From Methylovorus menthalis (GTDB lineage Bacteria > Pseudomonadota > Gammaproteobacteria > Burkholderiales > Methylophilaceae), in contig NZ_JAJAQH010000006.1 of assembly GCF_020523625.1 (NCBI RefSeq), positions 62,001-126,000 on the forward strand: a stretch of DNA of 64,000 bases, in the 5' to 3' direction. Positions within the stretch are counted from its first letter, which is position 1. Each line of letters opens with the position of its first letter. The position numbers and the translations under genes are program-made. Of the stretch, positions 43,011-52,668 are shown piece after piece. The notes under the pieces are model-generated. The model was not told where the DNA came from. It worked only from the letters and a program-made list of their open reading frames with translations, and searched no databases.

Positions 43011-44660
43011 CTAGCTGCGTTGATAAAGCCTGAAGCTTTCGCGGCGGTCTGTCGCACGTTTGCCATGCCAGATCATATTCCACTCCGGGCCAGGCTGGAA
43101 TTTCGCCTTGCCACGTTCATCCTGAATCAGATACAGATCGCAGCGACGACTGGCGTGCGACTCGGCAGTATGAGGACGAATGCCCAGGTAATAATCCAGT
43201 AAGGCATATTGGGAGCTGCCAAGATTCCGCTCCATCATGCAGTGGTAATCACTAGGCAGGGCTTTTTGCATGCTGCTCATCACGGGGCCGTAGCTCTTGG
43301 CGGTATCGATCCACGGTAACCACAATGCCATCAGCAGGCTCCAGGCCATGGTGATGCCTACGGCCCAGTCCGTCACCGCAGCGCGTATCGAGCGTTTGGC
43401 GTTAATGACAACGGCCAGCCATATCAGCGTGATGAGAAAAGCCGCGACAAATCCAATCCAGTTGAATACCGGATGGTGAATCGAGGAAAGAAACTGCATG
43501 CGCTCGGCCAGCTTTTCGGGCCAGCCCGTCATCATGGCAAACCACCCAAGCCAGATCAGGAAGCCGATCATGCCGAACAGAATGAGACCAAACCAGTTCA
43601 GTGCGCTTGCTGCACCGCGCTTCAGCGTTTCGACACTGCCACCTGCCAATACCGCTAGTGGCAACAATAAAGGCAGGGCGTAAATCTCGCGCGTATTTGC
43701 ACCAAAACCAATCACGATCAGGCTGATCACAAAAAACGTTATGAGTAATTGAAAGCGGGGTTTTAACAGCAAGACCGTGCGATAGCGCCATAAGCCCCAG
43801 AGCGCGATAGGCAGGGAAGGCCACGAAAACCATGCCAGCGTATTCAGAAAGTACACATGGCTGGATTGTGTGAAGAGCTCGCTGTTTGACTGTTGCCAGG
43901 CGGCAAACAGGCTGGGCGAGGTGTGCCAAAGCAGAAGCGGCCATATGGCAAGCCAGGGGGCAGCCACCAGCATCCCTAGTCCCAGCACAACGGCATAGCT
44001 TCTGGTGCGCCAAGTGCTAAAGAGAATAGGCAGCAGCAGTGCGGTGAACAGAATGGGTATGGCATAAAGCAAGCCGGTGGTCAGGAAACAAATGCCAATA
44101 CCGGAACCTAGCAATGCACTTGCGCGATAAGGGCGCCGCTTGGCCAGCGCCAGCGCATACAGACCCATGGCTGAGCCTGTGAGGGCAGCGACCTCTGGCA
44201 TCAGCAAGTGGGCGGAAACTACCAGGCCCAGAGACCCCAGGAAGATGAACGTGGTTTGTCGCCCGGCACCGCGCCCCCATAGCTCGCGGCCCAGCATACC
44301 CACCAGGAGCAGTGTGATCGCCATCCATAAGCCGCTCACCAGACGTGCGCCATCGTGCATCGGTAGCCAGGGTTGCAATCCTTTCGCCATGCCGGCAGCA
44401 CTGAGGTAATACAGAGGAGGGTTTTCTACAGAGCTTTGGCCTGCGACGACGGGCGCAATGAGTGCATGGCCATGCAGCATGGATTTGACGATGTTGATTG
44501 CCTGCGATTCGTCAGGTTTCCATGGAGCGTGGCTGATCAGGCCCAGGCATATCCATACTGCGCACAGCAGGATCAGCAAGCGCGTTTTTGCGCTCTCGCC
44601 TATGCGCGCGCGCGGTGTGGCCAGATTGCCTTGCCAGTCATGTTCCAGCTCAAAAGCCAT
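43011..44660 (-). CDS. PMT/ArnT-family membrane glycosyltransferase
   Basis: 549 residues, about 11-12 transmembrane helices. After the first helix comes HAPWKPDESQAINIVKSMLHG, with the acidic pair region that binds the lipid-linked sugar in GT39/GT83 enzymes, then SSVENPPLYYLSAAGMAK, the conserved NPPLYY motif. The C-terminal soluble part has conserved cysteines (YHCMMERN, SRRCDLYLIQ). It transfers a sugar from a polyprenyl phosphate to an unknown envelope acceptor. The gene is single, with no polymyxin-resistance genes nearby, so the ArnT role itself is not supported. Confidence 0.85.
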   Translation of the reverse strand: MAFELEHDWQGNLATPRARIGESAKTRLLILLCAVWICLGLISHAPWKPDESQAINIVKSMLHGHALIAPVVAGQSSVENPPLYYLSAAGMAKGLQPWLPMHDGARLVSGLWMAITLLLVGMLGRELWGRGAGRQTTFIFLGSLGLVVSAHLLMPEVAALTGSAMGLYALALAKRRPYRASALLGSGIGICFLTTGLLYAIPILFTALLLPILFSTWRTRSYAVVLGLGMLVAAPWLAIWPLLLWHTSPSLFAAWQQSNSELFTQSSHVYFLNTLAWFSWPSLPIALWGLWRYRTVLLLKPRFQLLITFFVISLIVIGFGANTREIYALPLLLPLAVLAGGSVETLKRGAASALNWFGLILFGMIGFLIWLGWFAMMTGWPEKLAERMQFLSSIHHPVFNWIGFVAAFLITLIWLAVVINAKRSIRAAVTDWAVGITMAWSLLMALWLPWIDTAKSYGPVMSSMQKALPSDYHCMMERNLGSSQYALLDYYLGIRPHTAESHASRRCDLYLIQDERGKAKFQPGPEWNMIWHGKRATDRRESFRLYQRS

Positions 44661-44746
44661 GTGCTATCTCAAGAGGTTACTGCTGCAGTGTATACGATGT
44701 CATGCGCCCAGTCTGCCGATAGGCCGGGCTTGGCGCGGCACAAATG

Positions 44747-44773
44747 AAAAAGGCAGCCCAGGCTGCCTTTTTT
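44747..44773. terminator. terminator between rpmE2 and the glycosyltransferase gene
   Basis: Palindrome AAGGCAGCC-CA-GGCTGCCTT with flanking A and T runs; the A run serves as the T tract for the minus-strand rpmE2 gene, whose stop codon lies 23 nt away. Confidence 0.85.
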
Positions 44774-44795
44774 GCGTGCGCGTGCACAACAGAAA

Positions 44796-45038
44796 TTACA
44801 TGCCGTACTTTTGGCGGAATTTCTCAACGCGACCGGCGGTATCCAGAATCTTTTGCTTGCCGGTGTAGAACGGGTGCGATTGCGAAGAAACTTCAATCTT
44901 CACCAATGGATATTCTTTACCGTCAGTCCACTTGATGGTTTCACGAGTGGAGATGGTGGAGCGTGTTACAAAGCTAAAATCGGCGCCGATGTCCTGGAAA
45001 ACAACTTCGCGATATTCAGGATGAATGCCTGATTTCAT
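44796..45038 (-). CDS. rpmE2: 50S ribosomal protein L31 type B (zinc-independent)
   Basis: 80 residues, start at 45036-45038 ([12 protein letters not shown]), 9 nt after GAGG; an ATG two codons earlier sits too close to it. [28 protein letters not shown] and [11 protein letters not shown] are the type B signature. There is no cysteine, so it is the C-minus, zinc-free paralogue, normally induced when zinc is short. It lies downstream of rho. Whether a zinc-binding L31 exists elsewhere cannot be told from the window, and no Zur-type site was recognised upstream. Confidence 0.95.
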   Translation of the reverse strand: MKSGIHPEYREVVFQDIGADFSFVTRSTISTRETIKWTDGKEYPLVKIEVSSQSHPFYTGKQKILDTAGRVEKFRQKYGM

Positions 45039-45216
45039 AATCATTTACCTCAAATTGGCCGGTATGTGCGGCGGGTAGTGGTTCACATGCGACAACTGCG
45101 AAAGGTGAGCATTATATTGATTCAATGGTTCTTTTGCAATACTCGCCTGCAAGTTGCCTGTTATGGCTGAAAAAGGGGATTTTCCGCTGATATCAAGCAG
45201 AATGCCGCTCTGATTT

Positions 45217-46476
45217 CTAGCCTCTGCGCATGGAGTCAAAAAAGTCTGCGTTGTTCTTGGTGGCCTTGAGTTTGTCCAGCAAGAACTCCATCGCTTCCAG
45301 ATCATCCATGGGGTAAAGCAGTTTGCGCAGTACCCAGATTTTTTGCAGGATATCTTTTTCAATCAGTAACTCTTCGCGGCGTGTGCCCGATTTGTTGACG
45401 TTGATGGCCGGATACTGGCGCTTTTCTGCCATACGGCGATCCAGGTGGATTTCCATATTGCCAGTGCCCTTGAATTCTTCGTAAATCACATCATCCATAC
45501 GGGAGCCGGTATCTACCAGCGCGGTGGCAATGATGGTCAGCGAGCCGCCTTCTTCAATATTGCGGGCCGCACCAAAGAAACGCTTGGGGCGTTGCAGTGC
45601 ATTGGCATCCACGCCACCAGTCAGTACCTTGCCAGAGGCTGGTACTACCGTGTTGTAAGCACGTGCCAGGCGGGTGATGGAGTCCAGCAGGATCACCACA
45701 TCTTTTTTGTGCTCAACCAGACGCTTGGCTTTTTCCAGCACCATTTCAGCTACCTGGACGTGACGCGTGGCTGGTTCGTCGAAGGTGGAGGCGACGACTT
45801 CGCCCTTTACCGAGCGGGTCATTTCTGTCACTTCTTCCGGACGTTCGTCAATCAGCAACACGATGAGGCTGACGTCTGGGTGATTGGCGGTAATGGCATG
45901 GGCAATGTGCTGCATCATGACCGTTTTGCCTGATTTTGGCGGCGCAACCAACAGCGCGCGCTGGCCTTTGCCGATAGGCGCAATCATGTCAATGACGCGG
46001 CCTGTGACGTTCTCTTCACCGCGAATGTCGCGTTCTAGTATAAGAGGCTTGGTGGGGAAGAGTGGAGTAAGGTTTTCAAACAGGATTTTGTGCTTGGTGT
46101 TTTCGGGGGCTTCGCCGTTGACGCTATCGACTTTTACTAGGGCAAAGTAGCGCTCACCATCTTTCGGGGTGCGAATCTCCCCCATGATGGAGTCGCCGGT
46201 ATGCAGGTTGAAGCGTCGAATTTGCGAAGGGGAAACATAGATGTCGTCCGGACCTGCCAGATAAGAAGTATCGGGCGAGCGCAAGAAACCGAATCCATCC
46301 TGCAATACTTCCAGCGTGCCATCCCCAAAAATGCTGTCTCCCTTTTTGGCTTTGTTTTTCAGCAGAGCGAAGATCAGGTCCTGCTTGCGCATGCGGCTCG
46401 CGCCTTCAATCTCGTTGGCAATCGCCATTTCGACCAATTCGGTCACGGGAAGATGTTTTAGATCGGATAAATGCAT
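45217..46476 (-). CDS. rho: transcription termination factor Rho
   Basis: 419 residues. Hexameric RNA-dependent ATPase. N-terminal helical and cold-shock-like RNA-binding domain ([38 protein letters not shown]), Walker [27 protein letters not shown]-loop and Q-loop region [16 protein letters not shown], and the end MRRG. Follows trxA on the same strand with a 140-nt leader, the classical trxA-rho order. The leader may carry autogenous control, as in E. coli, but no specific element was identified. Confidence 0.97.
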   Translation of the reverse strand: MHLSDLKHLPVTELVEMAIANEIEGASRMRKQDLIFALLKNKAKKGDSIFGDGTLEVLQDGFGFLRSPDTSYLAGPDDIYVSPSQIRRFNLHTGDSIMGEIRTPKDGERYFALVKVDSVNGEAPENTKHKILFENLTPLFPTKPLILERDIRGEENVTGRVIDMIAPIGKGQRALLVAPPKSGKTVMMQHIAHAITANHPDVSLIVLLIDERPEEVTEMTRSVKGEVVASTFDEPATRHVQVAEMVLEKAKRLVEHKKDVVILLDSITRLARAYNTVVPASGKVLTGGVDANALQRPKRFFGAARNIEEGGSLTIIATALVDTGSRMDDVIYEEFKGTGNMEIHLDRRMAEKRQYPAINVNKSGTRREELLIEKDILQKIWVLRKLLYPMDDLEAMEFLLDKLKATKNNADFFDSMRRG

Positions 46477-46616
46477 AAGAGGAGGGCTCGCTGAAAATCG
46501 AAACTGCAGGGAGTGCAGTGAACTGCTAGGGAATTAGCGCCTGATTTCTAATTGGATGAATGACGCGTGGAGTTAAAAGTCACGGTAACACAAAATCAGG
46601 CGCAAGCGTAGCGGTA

Positions 46617-46943
46617 TTAAATATTGCTGTCAATAAAAGCAGTCAGTTGGGATTTGGACAGGGCGCCCACTTTGGTGGCTTCTACATTACCGTTCTTGAA
46701 CAGCATCAGGGTTGGGATGCCGCGAATGCCATACTTGGGAGGTGTTTGCTGGTTTTCGTCAATATTGAGCTTGGCAACTTTCAGGCGACCTTCGTATTCT
46801 TTTGCGACTTCATCCAGGATCGGGGCAATCATCTTGCATGGACCGCACCATTCAGCCCAGTAGTCAACGAGCACAGGTACTTGGGATTGCAGCACTTCCT
46901 GCTCGAAAGCGCTGTCGCTAATATGGGTAATATGGTCGCTCAT
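46617..46943 (-). CDS. trxA: thioredoxin 1
   Basis: 108 residues from the ATG at 46941-46943, preceded by AGAGG; the longer open frame is not protein-like. Active site [10 protein letters not shown], cis-proline segment [12 protein letters not shown]. General cytoplasmic disulfide reductant, here next to rho as in many proteobacteria. Confidence 0.97.
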   Translation of the reverse strand: MSDHITHISDSAFEQEVLQSQVPVLVDYWAEWCGPCKMIAPILDEVAKEYEGRLKVAKLNIDENQQTPPKYGIRGIPTLMLFKNGNVEATKVGALSKSQLTAFIDSNI

Positions 46944-47112
46944 GTGTGAACCTCTATAGAAAATGGGACTTGTAATTAAGATAGTGAAAACGAAGTATTG
47001 CGCTATCCTAGCGAAAAAAGACGCGTAAGTGAAGTATTCATGTCGGCATGATAATTGCTGATGATTGCCGGGTTCCAATGAAGGTTCAATACTAAAATCA
47101 TGTGTTGCCGAA

Positions 47113-48366
47113 ATGAATAGAATTCTCATGGATATTCTCGAACTGATCGAGGATGCCACTATCCCCAACATGGGGCATTCGCAATCGAATTACAAGGGAA
47201 TGCGCTTAAGTAGTGCATTCCAGCCTATTTTCAGTCTTTCGCATTGCCGGGTGGTGGGGTATGAGGGCCTGATCCGGGCCTTTGATGAGCAAGAGCAGGC
47301 GCTGCCTGTGTGGCGGATTTTTGAGCAGGCGAAAACCGAATCCGAGATTGTCGAGCTTGATCGTTTGTCGCGTGCCTTGCATATGCATAACTTCATGCAG
47401 CAGGGCCAATCCGCCCAATGGCTGTTCCTTAATATCAATCCTCAAGTGATTGTAAACGGCAAGCACTATGGGCAGTTCTTTCAGGATCTGCTGGAGCATT
47501 ATGGCGTGCCGCCGTCCATGGTAGTGGTGGAGATTATCGAGGGGGCGATTGAAGACGAGTCGCAACTCTCTGAGTCGGTGCAGTTTTACAAGAATCTCGG
47601 TTGTCTGGTGGCCATTGATGATTTCGGTTCCGGTCACTCCAATTTTGAACGGATCTGGCGTCTTTCGCCCGACATCGTCAAGCTGGACCGCTCCATGATT
47701 ACGCAGGCAGCGACTACTGCCATGGCGCGCCGCGTCTTGCCGGGCGTGGTTTCCCTGATACATGAAGCGGGTAGCCTGGTGTTGATCGAAGGTGTGGAAA
47801 CCGAGCAGGAAGCCATTATCGCCATGGATACCGATGTTGACCTCGTGCAGGGCTATTATTTTGGTCGGCCAGCCCCGTATCTGTTGCAGGAAACGCGTTC
47901 CGAATCCATTGCCAAGTTAATCCAAGGCTATCGGCAATCGACAGTGCCCGAGATTCGCCATCAGAAAATGCAGGATGCGGTGGCCGCTTTTCTCCTGGCT
48001 TCCGAGCAGTTGCAGGCAGGCATGCCATTATCTAGTGCGGTGCAGGCCTTGCTGGCGATTTCCGGCGTTGATCGCTGCTATTTGCTTAATCAGCAGGGTG
48101 TACAGATAGGCACCAGCCAAGTGGCGCCAAGTCGCAGCTCAATGATGAGTGTGCGCTACCAGCCGCTGGCGGATGGCTCCGGTGCCAACTGGATACGGCG
48201 CCCCTATTTGCGTCGCGCCTTGGGCAATCCAGGTGAAGTGCAGATGACGCGTCCCTATTTATCAATTGCGACGGGCGAGCTATGCCTGACGATTTCCATT
48301 GCTATCAAGCCAATGGGCGTGGTGCAGGTGCTTTGCTGTGACCTAGATTGGGATGTGAGCGCTTAA
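47113..48366 (+). CDS. EAL-domain c-di-GMP phosphodiesterase with extra C-terminal domain
   Basis: About 417 residues from the ATG at 47113; the ATG at 47128 is equally possible and neither has a strong ribosome site. The EAL domain (about 30-270) has YEGLIR in place of [46 protein letters not shown] and [10 protein letters not shown], so all metal and substrate ligands look present and activity is expected. The final 130 residues ([18 protein letters not shown]...) look like a small Cache- or GAF-like sensor. No membrane segment. It converges with and overlaps by 4 nt the PilZ-like gene, and is divergent from trxA. Confidence 0.88.
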   Translation: MNRILMDILELIEDATIPNMGHSQSNYKGMRLSSAFQPIFSLSHCRVVGYEGLIRAFDEQEQALPVWRIFEQAKTESEIVELDRLSRALHMHNFMQQGQSAQWLFLNINPQVIVNGKHYGQFFQDLLEHYGVPPSMVVVEIIEGAIEDESQLSESVQFYKNLGCLVAIDDFGSGHSNFERIWRLSPDIVKLDRSMITQAATTAMARRVLPGVVSLIHEAGSLVLIEGVETEQEAIIAMDTDVDLVQGYYFGRPAPYLLQETRSESIAKLIQGYRQSTVPEIRHQKMQDAVAAFLLASEQLQAGMPLSSAVQALLAISGVDRCYLLNQQGVQIGTSQVAPSRSSMMSVRYQPLADGSGANWIRRPYLRRALGNPGEVQMTRPYLSIATGELCLTISIAIKPMGVVQVLCCDLDWDVSA

Positions 48367-49922
48367 TCCAGCGCGGTGAACTGGAAGCGCTCGAAACCAT
48401 GCGTGCGCTCCACCAGTTTTGTGAGGACGATGCGTCGGGTACGACCATCATGATTCAACTCCATGATACGGTCAGGTAAGTAGCTCCCCACAGCGCCCAC
48501 GATGCTGGCCTCCTGTTTCAAGGCGTGGATGGCGGGCAATAACAGTGCAAGCTCGAAAGAGGGCTGCGACGGGCGACGCAATCCGATGGCCCTGGCGGTG
48601 GGAGCAATGAGCTGGATGCCGATATCCAGGTTGTCTTGTTCATCATGCATGGCCCAGCGGATGACGCCTGTCGCCCAACCCTGCATATGGTCTTCTTTTA
48701 CCGCAATCACTTCTCCTACATGTAACTGGCTGGTGAGCTTGGCCGGTTTGCGCAAGGCCATGCCTGCCGCGCTGACGTTAAGCACCGCCCAGCGGGCCGC
48801 TTGAAGTTGCTCTGGTAACAGACCGGTACGGCCGACACTGGCTGGTTTGCTGCCCTGCCTCTCATGATTCGCCAGCGCATGCGCGCCAGGCATGCCGATT
48901 ACCATGGACACACTGTTGCTCTTGCGCGAGCGCTTGAATACGCGCTTGGGCACTTTGCCCCAATGCTGCAGCAAGTAGCGCAAGAGGTCGATATAGCGTC
49001 CATCGGTGGCATCATCCGGCAACTCATGGGTGCTGATGATGGCGTTTTTCTTCTGTAATAGCTGGATATGCTGATGCACCATGCGCGCCAAGCTGATGGT
49101 TAGCAACAGAAGGTCGCTGCCGGTAGGCGGCAGGCTTTCATGCTTGCTGTAGGCGATGGGCGGCATATCGGTGTTGAGCTTGACCAGAAAGATGGCGGCT
49201 GGGTTTTCAATGCGGCCAGTGGCATGCAACTCTGCCAGGGCGGCATGGCGTTCGATGTAGTCAGCCACGCGCCGAATTTCAGAAGGGGTCAGGTTTTGCG
49301 GTTCAGCCAGTGCCATCAGCAGTATCTGCTTGAACTGTGTGCTGATGCTGGTGGTTTTGCGTTCACCATGCTCAATCGGCAGGTCTTGCACTTCGGCCTG
49401 GATGGCATAGCGATACAGCTGATGAATATCGCTCCACACACTGCCCGGCGCTGGAAAATACGTCTGAAAATAAATGTGGATCAGGCCATTGAGCGCTTCA
49501 AAGGCGCGCAACAACAGCAATGCCATATGCTTGGGGTTGCTGTTGATCTTGAACAGTTTTTGCTGTTCGTCGATGAGCGCAATTTTGTAGCCATACGCCA
49601 TTTCCAGCCACAGGGACTCTGCAACTTTTACATAAGCCCGCGCCTCGCTGGGCAAAGGCAGGCTGGCTTTGCCATAAATGGCAGCCAGGCGGCGACTCAT
49701 GCTGATGACTAATGAGCGATAAGTTTCCAGCGCCCGAAAGCGGGCATCCGAAGGCACGACCTGGCGATTGAGGTTTTCCAGTTCGTCGGCCATGGCAGTG
49801 GCAGCTTCCAGCATAGGCAGCTTCAGCCACTGGCCCATCAGTCCTTGCAGTTTTTGCGGTTGCGTCTCGGCGGGGATCAGTGGTTTATCAGTGAGTGCTG
49901 GAATAGTGAGTGTTAATGCCAT
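48363..49922 (-). CDS. PilZ-like domain protein, probable c-di-GMP-linked
   Basis: 519 residues from the ATG at 49920-49922, preceded by AGGAAGG. Most of the chain is helical with no recognised domain (residues about 1-390: LENLNRQVVPSDARFRALETYRSLVISMSRRLAAIYG...). The C-terminal 140 residues resemble PilZ: ARWAVLNVSAAGMALRKP with the N-x-S-x-x-G motif, followed by VGEVIAVKED and GVIRWAMHDEQDNLDIGIQL. The usual RxxxR before it is not clear, so c-di-GMP binding is uncertain. The convergent EAL gene strengthens the link. Confidence 0.65.
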   Translation of the reverse strand: MALTLTIPALTDKPLIPAETQPQKLQGLMGQWLKLPMLEAATAMADELENLNRQVVPSDARFRALETYRSLVISMSRRLAAIYGKASLPLPSEARAYVKVAESLWLEMAYGYKIALIDEQQKLFKINSNPKHMALLLLRAFEALNGLIHIYFQTYFPAPGSVWSDIHQLYRYAIQAEVQDLPIEHGERKTTSISTQFKQILLMALAEPQNLTPSEIRRVADYIERHAALAELHATGRIENPAAIFLVKLNTDMPPIAYSKHESLPPTGSDLLLLTISLARMVHQHIQLLQKKNAIISTHELPDDATDGRYIDLLRYLLQHWGKVPKRVFKRSRKSNSVSMVIGMPGAHALANHERQGSKPASVGRTGLLPEQLQAARWAVLNVSAAGMALRKPAKLTSQLHVGEVIAVKEDHMQGWATGVIRWAMHDEQDNLDIGIQLIAPTARAIGLRRPSQPSFELALLLPAIHALKQEASIVGAVGSYLPDRIMELNHDGRTRRIVLTKLVERTHGFERFQFTALD

Positions 49923-50049
49923 ATTGCCTTCCTGAGTACGTGAACCAATGGTAAGACCTACGCAGTCTTTTGTCACGGTGAACCCGGCAAGGTCTGTCAG
50001 TGATGGAGTAAAATGCCGGATCATGAGCGACAACAAAGGAATAGCGGCA

Positions 50050-50592
50050 ATGAAATGGTTGGAACAGGTGTTTGAGGGCGCATTATGGAAGAGTCGGTTT
50101 GTCGTCATGCTGGCCGTGGTCGCCAGTTTGCTCGCTGGCTTTGCCATTTTCTATATCGCCACGGTCGATGTGTTTTTCCTGCTCAAGCATGTGGCACATT
50201 ACGCGGACCCCGATCTGACCAATGAAATGCGCAAGACCTTGCATGACGATACGGTATCGCATGTGGTGGAAGTGGTGGATGGCTACCTGCTCGCGACTAT
50301 CATGCTGATTTTTTCGCTCGGTCTTTATGAGCTGTTTATCAGTGATATTGATGCAGCCCAGGGCAGCAAGGCATCGAGTCGCGTGCTGGTGATACACGAT
50401 CTGGACGATCTCAAGAATCGCTTGGCCAAGGTGATTGTCATGATCATGATTGTTTCGCTGTTTGAACATGCGCTCAAGATGAAAATGACAGGCCCGCAGG
50501 ATCTGCTTACCTTCGGCGGCAGCATTGCCCTGATCGGGCTGGCCTTGTTCCTGATGCACCGCGGCGAGCATCATCCCGCAGACAAGCATTAG
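50050..50592 (+). CDS. UPF0114/YqhA-family membrane protein
   Basis: 180 residues from the ATG at 50050 (MKWLEQVFEGALWKSRF), AGGAA upstream; an ATG at 50023 is an alternative. Four predicted helices: FVVMLAVVASLLAGFAIFYI, VVDGYLLATIMLIFSLGLYELFIS, KVIVMIMIVSLFEHAL and LLTFGGSIALIGLALFLM. YELFISDID and the DLDDLKNRLAKVI stretch are family hallmarks. The function of the family is unknown. The thioredoxin-like gene begins 2 nt after its stop, so they are one transcript. Confidence 0.85.
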   Translation: MKWLEQVFEGALWKSRFVVMLAVVASLLAGFAIFYIATVDVFFLLKHVAHYADPDLTNEMRKTLHDDTVSHVVEVVDGYLLATIMLIFSLGLYELFISDIDAAQGSKASSRVLVIHDLDDLKNRLAKVIVMIMIVSLFEHALKMKMTGPQDLLTFGGSIALIGLALFLMHRGEHHPADKH

Positions 50593-50594
50593 CC

Positions 50595-51050
50595 ATGGTA
50601 AAGCGCCTCTTTCTGCTATGCATGCTGCTGATGTGCGCCACCTGTGTGGCCGATGAGGGCTTTGTCTTGCGCGATACGGCGGGCAAGCTACATCGCTTGG
50701 CGGACTACAAAGGGAAGTGGCTGCTGGTTAATTACTGGGCCACCTGGTGCCCGCCATGCCTTGAAGAAGTCCCCGATCTGGTGAATCTCCATGACCAGCG
50801 ACATACCCGGGATCTTGCGGTGATAGGTGTCGCCTGGGATTACAAGAACCCTGCCGAGGTCGCCAAATTTGTCGATGACATGCTGATGTCTTACCCCATC
50901 GTGCTGGGGGAAGCCCAGGTCGCAGCCCAAGTGGGTCCGAAAACCGTGTTGCCCACGACCTACTTTTATAATCCGCAGGGCCAGCTGGTCAAGGTAAAGC
51001 GTGGTCTGGTCACGCGCGCCTTCATTGAAAACCTGATTTCGGGGAAATAA
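50595..51050 (+). CDS. TlpA/ResA-like periplasmic thioredoxin-fold protein
   Basis: 151 residues with signal peptide (LFLLCMLLMCATCVA-D). VNYWATWCPPCLEEVPDLVNLHDQ carries the redox CPPC pair; VLPTTYFYNPQGQLVKVKRG holds the cis-proline. Likely a periplasmic disulfide reductase for haem or metal sites (inference from family). Translationally coupled to the UPF0114 gene and followed by a terminator. Confidence 0.9.
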   Translation: MVKRLFLLCMLLMCATCVADEGFVLRDTAGKLHRLADYKGKWLLVNYWATWCPPCLEEVPDLVNLHDQRHTRDLAVIGVAWDYKNPAEVAKFVDDMLMSYPIVLGEAQVAAQVGPKTVLPTTYFYNPQGQLVKVKRGLVTRAFIENLISGK

Positions 51051-51092
51051 TGGGCAAGTAAACTTACGGCCCCGACCGTACTCAAATAAAAA

Positions 51093-51127
51093 ACGCCACG
51101 TGCAGGCTGCCACGTGGCGTTTTTTTA
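51093..51127. terminator. bidirectional terminator
   Basis: A 10-bp stem ACGCCACGTG / CACGTGGCGT with an 8-nt loop, A run before and T run after, between the convergent TlpA-like and DUF3579 genes. Confidence 0.9.
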
Positions 51128-51141
51128 ATGGGCGATACAGC

Positions 51142-51438
51142 TCAGTTAGGCGTTGGAATGCTGTTCCCGGCGGAATCCAGTACATTGAGCTGGTTTTCTT
51201 CGGCAAAATGCATGAGCTGGGTATAGCCTTCCGGATTCACCACCTTGAGCTTGAGATCCACCGCCAGGCAACGCACGCCATTGACGACGCGTGGCTTGAG
51301 GTATGGTGAATAGCGCAACTTGCGATCCGGCCCAAAGGTGGCGTAGGTGCTGCACATACGGTCCACCCAATCGCTGGGGCGAAAAGGTTTGCCTGCGCGG
51401 GTCAGGCCTTCAATGATGATTTCGTCAGGTAAGCTCAT
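51142..51438 (-). CDS. DUF3579-family protein
   Basis: 98 residues, no signal or membrane segment. EIIIEGLTRAGKPFRPSDWVDRMCSTYATFGPDRKLRYSPYLKPRVVNGVRCLAVD and the following LKVVNPEGYTQLMHFAEENQLNV are typical of this short betaproteobacterial family, whose role is unknown. It lies downstream of the dolP-like gene with a 50-bp gap. Confidence 0.85.
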   Translation of the reverse strand: MSLPDEIIIEGLTRAGKPFRPSDWVDRMCSTYATFGPDRKLRYSPYLKPRVVNGVRCLAVDLKLKVVNPEGYTQLMHFAEENQLNVLDSAGNSIPTPN

Positions 51439-51488
51439 GGTCGTTTTGCCGAAAATTTCAATAATATCTGGATTATAGCAGTGCGCTC

Positions 51489-52058
51489 TTAGTCCATGTA
51501 TTCAAAAACTTTGACCACTTTTTCCACACCCGACGTGCCGCTGGCGATATCCACCGCATCGGCGGCTTCCTGTTTGGTGACCAGGCCCATGAGGAATACG
51601 GTGGACTTCTCAGTCACGACTTTGACGTAATTGGCCGGGAAGCGGTTTTCGGTGACCAGACGGCTCTTAACCTTGGACGTGATGTAGGTGTCACTGCTGC
51701 GTGAGCTCAGCGAACTCTTGGGCGCCACTACCAGTTCATTGGTGACGCTACGGACATTTTCCACTTCCTTCACAATCGACTCGGCCTTGGCTTTGGTTTC
51801 CGCATTAAAGGCTTCGCCGGAGATCAGCACGTTGCGGTTGAAGCTGGTAACGTTGGCGTGAATGTTTTCGCCAAGCTCACTGGCAATGCGTTGCGAGGCC
51901 TTGAGCTCAATGCCTTCGTCTTCAATATAGATGCCGGATGTACGGCGATCTGCCGCCATGACGCCTGTGGCAGCAGCGCCGCCGACAATGGCGGGGAAGC
52001 AGCCAGCCAGTTGAGTGGCGAGGGCGGTTGCGATAAACGCTTTGGTGATGAAACGCAT
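51489..52058 (-). CDS. dolP: BON-domain outer membrane lipoprotein, DolP-like
   Basis: About 189 residues from the ATG at 52056-52058, AGGAG upstream. Lipobox QLAGC (signal MRFITKAFIATALATQLAGC), then AAATGVMAADRRTSGIYIEDEGIELKASQRIASEL and two BON domains (about 45-105 and 115-185). DolP supports outer membrane integrity near the division site and the BAM complex in E. coli. Its place at the end of lpoA-yraN-diaA-dolP is the same as in E. coli, which supports the name. Confidence 0.9.
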   Translation of the reverse strand: MRFITKAFIATALATQLAGCFPAIVGGAAATGVMAADRRTSGIYIEDEGIELKASQRIASELGENIHANVTSFNRNVLISGEAFNAETKAKAESIVKEVENVRSVTNELVVAPKSSLSSRSSDTYITSKVKSRLVTENRFPANYVKVVTEKSTVFLMGLVTKQEAADAVDIASGTSGVEKVVKVFEYMD

Positions 52059-52060
52059 GG

Positions 52061-52651
52061 TTAGTTGACTCCTAGTAAAGTGCAATCAATTGCATCGCAA
52101 AGGCAATGCAATATCAGAATATAGGCTTCCTGTACGCGCGATGCATTGTCGTGCGGGACGCCTATGTGGATATCCTCATCGGTCAGAAGTTCAACCAGCT
52201 CGCCGCCATCACCGCCGCTGAGCGCGATCACGGTCATGTTGCGGTCCTTCGCCGCCTCGATGGCGCGCAGGATATTGCGGGAGTTGCCGCTGGTGCTGAT
52301 GGCGAGCAGTACATCGCCGGTGTGGCCGAGGGCCGTCACCTGTTTGGAAAAAATCTGGTCAAAATGCCCATGGTTGGCAATGGCCGTCAGGGTCGAATTA
52401 TCTGCGCACAGGGCCACGGCGGCCAGGCCTGGGCGTTCCATTTCAAACTGGTTCAGCATGCGCGAAGCGAAATACTGCGCGCTGGCGGCCGAGCCGCCGT
52501 TGCCGCAGGCGAGTACTTTTTTCTCGTTGAGCTGGGCCTGTACGATCATCTCGGCTGCTGCGACAATCGGCCGCGCCAGCAGATCGCCCAGCTGCAGTTT
52601 GAGATTGGCGCTCTCGGTAAAGTGGCCGGCTATGCGTTCTGTGATGTCCAT
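52061..52651 (-). CDS. diaA: SIS-domain DnaA initiator-associating protein DiaA
   Basis: 196 residues if started at MDITERIAGHFTES (52651), which aligns with DiaA; a TTG seven codons earlier is possible. VLACGNGGSAASAQYFASRMLNQFEMERPGLAAVAL and LLAISTSGNSRNILRAIEAAKDRNM are the two halves of the sugar isomerase fold. DiaA binds DnaA and times replication initiation; the related GmhA makes heptose. Context between yraN and dolP favours DiaA. Its 5' end lies close to or overlaps the yraN stop. Confidence 0.88.
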   Translation of the reverse strand: MDITERIAGHFTESANLKLQLGDLLARPIVAAAEMIVQAQLNEKKVLACGNGGSAASAQYFASRMLNQFEMERPGLAAVALCADNSTLTAIANHGHFDQIFSKQVTALGHTGDVLLAISTSGNSRNILRAIEAAKDRNMTVIALSGGDGGELVELLTDEDIHIGVPHDNASRVQEAYILILHCLCDAIDCTLLGVN

Positions 52652-52668
52652 GACTTGGTGGTTTTCAT

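Noticed and set aside
43011-44660. ArnT polymyxin-resistance transferase
   Set aside because: Only general PMT-family features are seen; none of the other arn genes is present, so only the family is called.
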